Shown here: piece by piece, positions 6,225 to 10,779 of the stretch | Numbering within the stretch: the stretch's first letter is position 1 | How the letters are laid out: every line of letters starts with the position of its first letter | Assembly: GCA_028696755.1 (NCBI GenBank) | Contig: JAQVGK010000066.1 | Coordinates: 1-10,779 of the forward strand | DNA length: 10,779 nucleotides | DNA from: Bacteroidales bacterium | Lineage (GTDB): Bacteria > Bacteroidota > Bacteroidia > Bacteroidales > ML635J-15 | Direction of reading: 5' to 3' | The notes under the pieces: model-generated | Told to the model about the DNA's origin: nothing | Seen by the model: the letters and a program-made list of their open reading frames with translations, nothing else | Database searches by the model: none | Program-made: the position numbers and the translations under genes

Positions 6225-9200
6225 TGAAGAAAATTTTACTCGCTTTTAGCTTTTTCGCTATTCTCGGCCTGTCGGGAGTAAAAGCACAAAACATTTTGGT
6301 GCACGAAATTCCATATAGCACTCACGATCAGGATATGTGGGGCGAAGGAGATGCATTTAGCTTAGATTTCGACTACGATTTATTTAATATCGCCATTCAG
6401 GAAGGTTTTTCTGAAAGTTTTATAGAAGACATTCTTGGTTCGCAATGGGGGGTTGGGATAGAAATGAACATCTGGATGTTTTTACGTTCTACTTTTAGTA
6501 TTCATGGATTTACACTTGGGTCTGTAGATGTTGATTATCCAGTGGAAATAACTCTTGATTTTCCCGACGACTATAGTTTTGATCATGGCGAAACAATAAC
6601 AATTGAATCTTCTTACGAAGTCTTAAACGGATGGGCTCTGGAGACTCACTTTCCAACAGCAGGTATTATTGCTCTCGATCTAGAATATGGGTTTGGATTA
6701 AACTTCGATATTATTGTTTGTTTGTTTGATTGCGAAACAATACCGATTATCCCACCGATAAGTATTCCCGCTGTACCATATTCAACCGATCCTCTTCCAC
6801 ATGATTCAATAGCGATTTTTTATCTCAACGGTCAAACCGGAGAGGTTGCCTATCCATGTCTCGATCCTGTTACTGGCTTACCAAATATTTGTAATGATGA
6901 CATTTTACCAATTGTTATTCCCGATTGGTTTGGAATTGGTTTAACTGGAGAAATAGATTTACCTTATGTTGTTACCACCGACTCTTATGACCCTGTAACT
7001 CAATGTTTGCATGCTCATGGTAACGACGAATGGTTGTGGTTTAACCTCAACATTATGCAGTTCTTGTCTTTTATTGCCGGGTTTATTCCACCTCCAAACG
7101 GACCGGCTATCCAAGAAGCAATTGATTTTCTCGATGGTGGAACAATTGAATATGAAATTATTGCTGGCGTTAATGCTACAATCGAGTATTTTATTTTACA
7201 CATGGACTTGCACATGTCGAGTTATATGACTCAGGATTTTGCTTTCTGTCCGACAATTCTTGCAACTTTGCGTTTTCCAATTGACTTACCATACACCGAA
7301 ACAGATCCATCAAACGGCAATGCACTTATAGCTCAAGGGGTAAACGACACAATAACTTTCGCGATCAACAATGATTTGAATATCACTTACCCTTGTTACG
7401 ACTGGGATTCGATGGAAGTCTATGATGTAACATACAATATCACAAGCGGTTTTACTAATCATACATGGGACTCAATAGCTTTTGATTTTATTCTTGAAGC
7501 AATTTTCTTCTCAATTTCAATTCCGATTGATGATATTATTCCAATTACCATGATGCCTGAGTTTTGTATCCCCGAAATTCATGTTGACAATGCAGATTTG
7601 GGAACTTATCAAACAATAACAGCATGCGCTCCTTCTATTCCTGCGCCACCAGTTAGTCTTGATGAATATCTTACTGATGAGCAGAAAGGTGGAGGTAATT
7701 CTATGACAAAAGATATTACATTTTGCTTTCCAACCGATTGCGAACCTTTAATTTCGGAAACATTCCCATTGGGATATATTCCACTTACTTGGTTTGATGA
7801 AACTTGGGATTTACAAGGATTTGTTCAGGATACTGTTTTCCCAGGAACTTGGTTGTTTCCATTGCCAGAACTTGATATTGAAATTACTGGTCAAGATGTT
7901 GTTTGCTTTGGCGACACTTCTGGTGTGATTACCGTTGAGGCAATTAACAGTACTGGTCCCTTTACTTTCGAATATTCTTGGGGCTCAATTAATACTCATC
8001 CTGAGCCTATTGATGAAATTACCGTTCCTTCAGGATATTATTACATTACTCTAACCGATGTTTACGGTTGTGTTGTTAACGGAGAAATGAATATTTCTGA
8101 TGATAATCCGCCGATCTTATCAAATTTATATGCAGATGATGTTCTTTGTCATGGCGAAGCAACTGGAAATCTATACTCGCATGTTTCGGGCGGTGTGCCT
8201 CCATATACATGGGATTGGCAGCCTAGCGGTAGTACCGATCAAAACCCTACCGAAGTCTTTGCGGGTTGGCATTATATGACAGTTACTGATGCTGTTGGTT
8301 GCGAGCACGAAGACTCTGTTTTTGTTGACGAACCCGATGAGCCACTAACAATGACATATACATCTGGCAATGTTTCTTGCTATGGCTATTACGATGGATT
8401 TATTGACATTACTCCTGCAGGCGGAACTCCACCGTATTACTATCAGTGGTCTAATGGTCAAATGACTCAGGACTTGATAAACATTCCTGCTGGGCAGTAT
8501 GTTTCAACTGTAATTGATGCCAACGCTTGCGAAATCGAGCAAATCTTTGATATTACACAGCCCGATCCGCTAGAATTATCGACATATGTAACAGATGTTT
8601 TATGCTATGGAGAAAATACTGGTCGTGTTGATTTGGTAGTGCAGGGTGGCACCCCTCCATACTCATATCAATGGAATAATGGAGCAACAACTCAGGATCT
8701 TGAAAATGTTTTCTACGGAATATACATTGTAACTGTAACGGATGCTCATAACTGTGTAAACTACACTATGGTTCAGGTACAACAACCCGATTTTCCGCTA
8801 CATGGAGATATTACACCTACACATGTAAGATGTTTTGGCGAAGGAAACGGAGTTGCCGATCTTACAGTGTTTGGCGGAACACCTCCATATTATTTTGTGT
8901 GGAGCACTGGCGAAATTAGCGAGGATATCGAAAATCTTATTCCAGGAATTTATTCTGTAACAATAAATGATGAACATGGTTGTTTGGCAGGTGATACTGT
9001 TCAAATATTCCAGCCTGATGCACCAATGGAAGGAATTATTTCCGGAACCGACGTAAGATGTAATGGAGGTGATGATGGAGAAATATACATTACAGTTACA
9101 GGTGGTCGTCCACCATATTTTTACGAATGGTCAAATGGAAGTTGGCAGGAAGATTTAGTTGGTATTGAAGCTGGGACATATTCAGTTACAGCTACCGACC

Positions 9201-10495
9201 AAAGCTATTGTCACTACGTTATGGAAATTACCATTGAGGAACCAGCCGAATTCTATATTCAGGCGATGGACGATCCTACAATTTGTTATGGACAGATGAC
9301 CGAAATTGGAGTTGGTATCATTGAAGGCGGAACTCCTCAATACACGATACAGTGGGATAACAATACGCAGGGAATGACAACTACTGTTCAGCCTCTGGAA
9401 ACAACAGTTTATACTGCACATGTTGTAGATCAAACTTTCTGTGAAAGCGCAGATATTGAAATTACTGTTAACGTACATAAACCACTTACTTTAACTGCTG
9501 TTCCTGATAGAGATACTGTTTGTCCAGGCGAAACTGTTGATTTTACCGTTGTTGTTGATGGTGGTGGTCTTGATGGAACACAAGTTTGGGTTAACGATTC
9601 GTTAATGAATATTCCTGTTAGTGTTCAGGTTCCTGTTGACTCAATATTTACTTTTGTTGCGTGGGATGCGTGCCATTTCGATAGCGTTAAGGTTGTGGTT
9701 CCAATTTATAATTATCCGCTTCCTCCTGTAAACATTTCGGCAGCCCCAACTAATGGATGTACTCCATTGACGTCGCAATTCCACGAAAATAGCCCAGATC
9801 ACGGTCAGCGTTATATCTGGAATTTTGATGATGGCGACTTCGAAAACTTATCATTCGACAAACATCCTGTTCACACATTCTATAATGCAAGAACTTATAA
9901 TGTTGGACTCGAAATAACTTCGACAGATGGTTGCAAAGTTGATACAACTATTGGAATAGTTGTGTTCCCAATTCCTGAGGCAGAATTTAGAGCAAATACA
10001 ACAACAGTAACAATTGCAAGTCCTCTTGTTTACTTTACAAACTATACAAACGGAGGTTTCTGGTTTAACTGGGATTTTAATGATGGTACCTTTAGCACCG
10101 AAACTAATCCAACACATGAATTTACAATGCCTGGCAATTACCATATAAATATGGAAGCAACTTCGCTTTATGGTTGTAAGGATACAGCAGGAGTAGATAT
10201 ATATGTTTCAAACGAACTTGCAGTTTATGCTCCAACAGCTTTTACTCCTAACTACGACGAAATAAACGAAACGTTTAAAGTAATTGTTGATGGAATTGAT
10301 CCTGAAACTTATGTTATGGTTATTTACAATCGTTGGGGAGAAATCGTATTCGAGTCGGAAGGCTACGACCAAGAATGGAATGGTCGCTACGGAGATGTTG
10401 AATGCGGACCTGGATTGTATGTTTGGGTGGTTACATTTACCGACCTTTATGGAAATGAACACTCACACACCGGAAATGTTACTCTCATAAAATAG
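6221..10495 (+). CDS. Large T9SS-exported surface protein: SprB-like repeats, PKD domains, type B sorting domain
   Basis: This 1424-aa cell-surface protein is probably an adhesin. In order: a signal peptide (1-22, cut after VKA); a ~530-aa N-terminal region (23-555) matching nothing I recognise, rich in predicted strands, acidic, with 11 cysteines (first at 167 and 171); seven SprB-like repeats starting near 559, 640, 717, 792, 868, 944 and 1018; an Ig-like segment (about 1095-1170); two PKD domains (about 1174-1250 and 1254-1333, with WNFDDG and WDFNDG cores); and a C-terminal type B sorting domain (about 1335-1424: APTAFTPN, then YNRWGEIVFES, then GPGLYVWVVTFTD and a final NVTLIK). The sorting domain directs export by the type IX system and surface attachment. 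SprB repeats are best known from the Flavobacterium gliding adhesin, but they also occur in non-gliding species, so motility cannot be inferred. The start overlaps the previous stop; ATG at 6224 is an equally good alternative. A terminator follows. Confidence 0.93.
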   Translation: MMKKILLAFSFFAILGLSGVKAQNILVHEIPYSTHDQDMWGEGDAFSLDFDYDLFNIAIQEGFSESFIEDILGSQWGVGIEMNIWMFLRSTFSIHGFTLGSVDVDYPVEITLDFPDDYSFDHGETITIESSYEVLNGWALETHFPTAGIIALDLEYGFGLNFDIIVCLFDCETIPIIPPISIPAVPYSTDPLPHDSIAIFYLNGQTGEVAYPCLDPVTGLPNICNDDILPIVIPDWFGIGLTGEIDLPYVVTTDSYDPVTQCLHAHGNDEWLWFNLNIMQFLSFIAGFIPPPNGPAIQEAIDFLDGGTIEYEIIAGVNATIEYFILHMDLHMSSYMTQDFAFCPTILATLRFPIDLPYTETDPSNGNALIAQGVNDTITFAINNDLNITYPCYDWDSMEVYDVTYNITSGFTNHTWDSIAFDFILEAIFFSISIPIDDIIPITMMPEFCIPEIHVDNADLGTYQTITACAPSIPAPPVSLDEYLTDEQKGGGNSMTKDITFCFPTDCEPLISETFPLGYIPLTWFDETWDLQGFVQDTVFPGTWLFPLPELDIEITGQDVVCFGDTSGVITVEAINSTGPFTFEYSWGSINTHPEPIDEITVPSGYYYITLTDVYGCVVNGEMNISDDNPPILSNLYADDVLCHGEATGNLYSHVSGGVPPYTWDWQPSGSTDQNPTEVFAGWHYMTVTDAVGCEHEDSVFVDEPDEPLTMTYTSGNVSCYGYYDGFIDITPAGGTPPYYYQWSNGQMTQDLINIPAGQYVSTVIDANACEIEQIFDITQPDPLELSTYVTDVLCYGENTGRVDLVVQGGTPPYSYQWNNGATTQDLENVFYGIYIVTVTDAHNCVNYTMVQVQQPDFPLHGDITPTHVRCFGEGNGVADLTVFGGTPPYYFVWSTGEISEDIENLIPGIYSVTINDEHGCLAGDTVQIFQPDAPMEGIISGTDVRCNGGDDGEIYITVTGGRPPYFYEWSNGSWQEDLVGIEAGTYSVTATDQSYCHYVMEITIEEPAEFYIQAMDDPTICYGQMTEIGVGIIEGGTPQYTIQWDNNTQGMTTTVQPLETTVYTAHVVDQTFCESADIEITVNVHKPLTLTAVPDRDTVCPGETVDFTVVVDGGGLDGTQVWVNDSLMNIPVSVQVPVDSIFTFVAWDACHFDSVKVVVPIYNYPLPPVNISAAPTNGCTPLTSQFHENSPDHGQRYIWNFDDGDFENLSFDKHPVHTFYNARTYNVGLEITSTDGCKVDTTIGIVVFPIPEAEFRANTTTVTIASPLVYFTNYTNGGFWFNWDFNDGTFSTETNPTHEFTMPGNYHINMEATSLYGCKDTAGVDIYVSNELAVYAPTAFTPNYDEINETFKVIVDGIDPETYVMVIYNRWGEIVFESEGYDQEWNGRYGDVECGPGLYVWVVTFTDLYGNEHSHTGNVTLIK
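7895..9490 (+). repeat. Seven SprB-like tandem protein repeats (~75 aa each) inside the adhesin gene
   Basis: Repeats start near 7895, 8138, 8369, 8594, 8822, 9050 and 9272, spaced 74-81 codons apart. The core unit reads (D/N/H)V-x-C-x-G near the start, GGTPPY in the middle, then a W, a G-x-Y turn, T-x-D and a second Cys near position 55-58. Repeats 3-6 are the most regular. Repeat 1 lacks GGTPPY and repeat 7 reads GGTPQY. The DNA has diverged (for example the GGTPPY codons differ in each copy), so the array is old, not a recent expansion. The paired cysteines suggest one disulphide per unit. Confidence 0.85.
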
Positions 10496-10513
10496 CCCCT
10501 TTGGAGTCACACC

Positions 10514-10545
10514 AAAAGCACTGCATTTTGCGGTGCTTTTTTTTT
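10514..10545 (+). terminator. Intrinsic terminator after the adhesin gene
   Basis: An 11-bp stem pairs 10514-10524 with 10530-10540 (one G-U pair) around a 5-base loop. The stem's last four T's and five more give a nine-T run ending at 10545. It lies 18 bases after the stop codon and closes the 5685-10495 transcription unit. Confidence 0.92.
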
Positions 10546-10604
10546 GATGACGATATTCTGATGGTAGAAATCAGGTATTACTAAAAAGCTAGGAAACATT
10601 ATAT

Positions 10605-10648
10605 TTACCGAATTACCTTCGGTGAGGGCTAAAGCCGTTCTCTCATTG
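10605..10648. repeat. REP-like pair of small hairpins
   Basis: Two adjacent hairpins are visible. In the first, ACCGAA (10607-10612) pairs with TTCGGT (10618-10623). In the second, GTGAG (10622-10626) pairs with CTCAT (10642-10646, one G-U), enclosing an inner GGC/GCC stem (10627-10629 with 10634-10636) around the GGCTAAAGCC word at 10627-10636. Short palindromes built on 'ggctaaagcc' look like dispersed REP-type elements of Bacteroidota intergenic DNA. That reading is from memory and needs a genome-wide count. Confidence 0.35.
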
Positions 10649-10654
10649 GTAGTT

Positions 10655-10779
10655 AGGGACTACTGAAAAACTTTACAACACTTGATTCTAAGGCAAAATT
10701 GTTGATATTTTGACCGATTTAGTGCAAGCAAAAATAGTAAATGATTTAAAAAACCTTGCAGTATATTTTAATCTCGAAA
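10655..10779. mobile_element. Possible end of an insertion sequence, cut by the window edge
   Basis: The stretch starting GGGACTACTGAAAAAC at 10655 looks like the terminal inverted repeat of IS elements with 'GGGACT...TGAAAAA' ends (IS1182/IS5-type tips, from memory). Beyond it, two overlapping frames stay open to the window edge. On the plus strand, 10692-10779 reads GKIVDILTDLVQAK onward. On the minus strand, a frame enters from the right and stops at 10688-10690, about 33 bases inside the putative tip, which would suit a transposase C-terminus. Neither matches a transposase I can name, and ~29 open codons can occur by chance. The other end of the element and any target duplication lie outside the window. 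Confidence 0.22.

Noticed and set aside
9851..10144. 97-codon, cysteine-rich minus-strand open frame within the adhesin gene
   Set aside because: It is antisense to the PKD region. Its Cys content comes from reading the complement of Thr/Asn-rich codons, and no promoter or start signal supports it.
6221..10495. Reading the SprB repeats as evidence of gliding motility
   Set aside because: SprB repeats and the type B sorting domain occur in many non-gliding Bacteroidota, and no gld/spr machinery gene is in the window.

Overview
The window looks like chromosomal DNA of an AT-rich Bacteroidota (Bacteroidetes). Four things point there: a type IX secretion (T9SS) type B sorting domain with SprB-like repeats, an S46 dipeptidyl-peptidase, lipoprotein and 'AQ'-type signal peptides usual for the phylum, and promoter-like TAnnTTTG elements instead of -35/-10 boxes. 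I cannot name a genus. No rRNA, tRNA or CRISPR array is visible. The only hints of mobile DNA are in the last ~180 bases.

Layout, left to right. Positions 1-167 carry no gene but hold a perfect 20-bp inverted repeat (58-110). A minus-strand two-gene operon follows: a secreted protein with YD-like repeats (1783 to 902), then, 5 bases on, an acyl-ACP thioesterase (896 to 168). A 92-bp divergent spacer with a Bacteroidota-type promoter separates this from a plus-strand S46 dipeptidyl-peptidase of the DPP7 specificity class (1876-4029), which ends in a clear intrinsic terminator. The gap 4030-4309 holds that terminator and another facing it. The second one serves a minus-strand lipoprotein gene (5527 to 4310) of a conserved but uncharacterised family, which has its own promoter candidate.

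The right half is a plus-strand pair: a 179-aa secreted protein (5685-6224) whose stop overlaps the start of a 1424-aa T9SS cell-surface protein (6221-10495). The large protein has a signal peptide, a ~530-aa N-terminal region I do not recognise, seven SprB-like repeats, an Ig-like segment, two PKD domains and a C-terminal T9SS type B sorting domain. A strong terminator closes the pair. The last ~180 bases hold REP-like hairpins and what may be one end of an insertion sequence.

The theme is envelope and exported proteins: of six genes, five encode signal peptides (one a lipoprotein) and only the thioesterase looks cytoplasmic. The DPP7-type peptidase probably releases dipeptides in the periplasm, the large repeat protein is probably a surface adhesin, and the short protein is translationally coupled to it. 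Most genes are ordinary for the phylum. The unexplained parts are the adhesin's N-terminal region with its coupled partner, a catalytic-position substitution in the thioesterase, and the unassigned palindrome.
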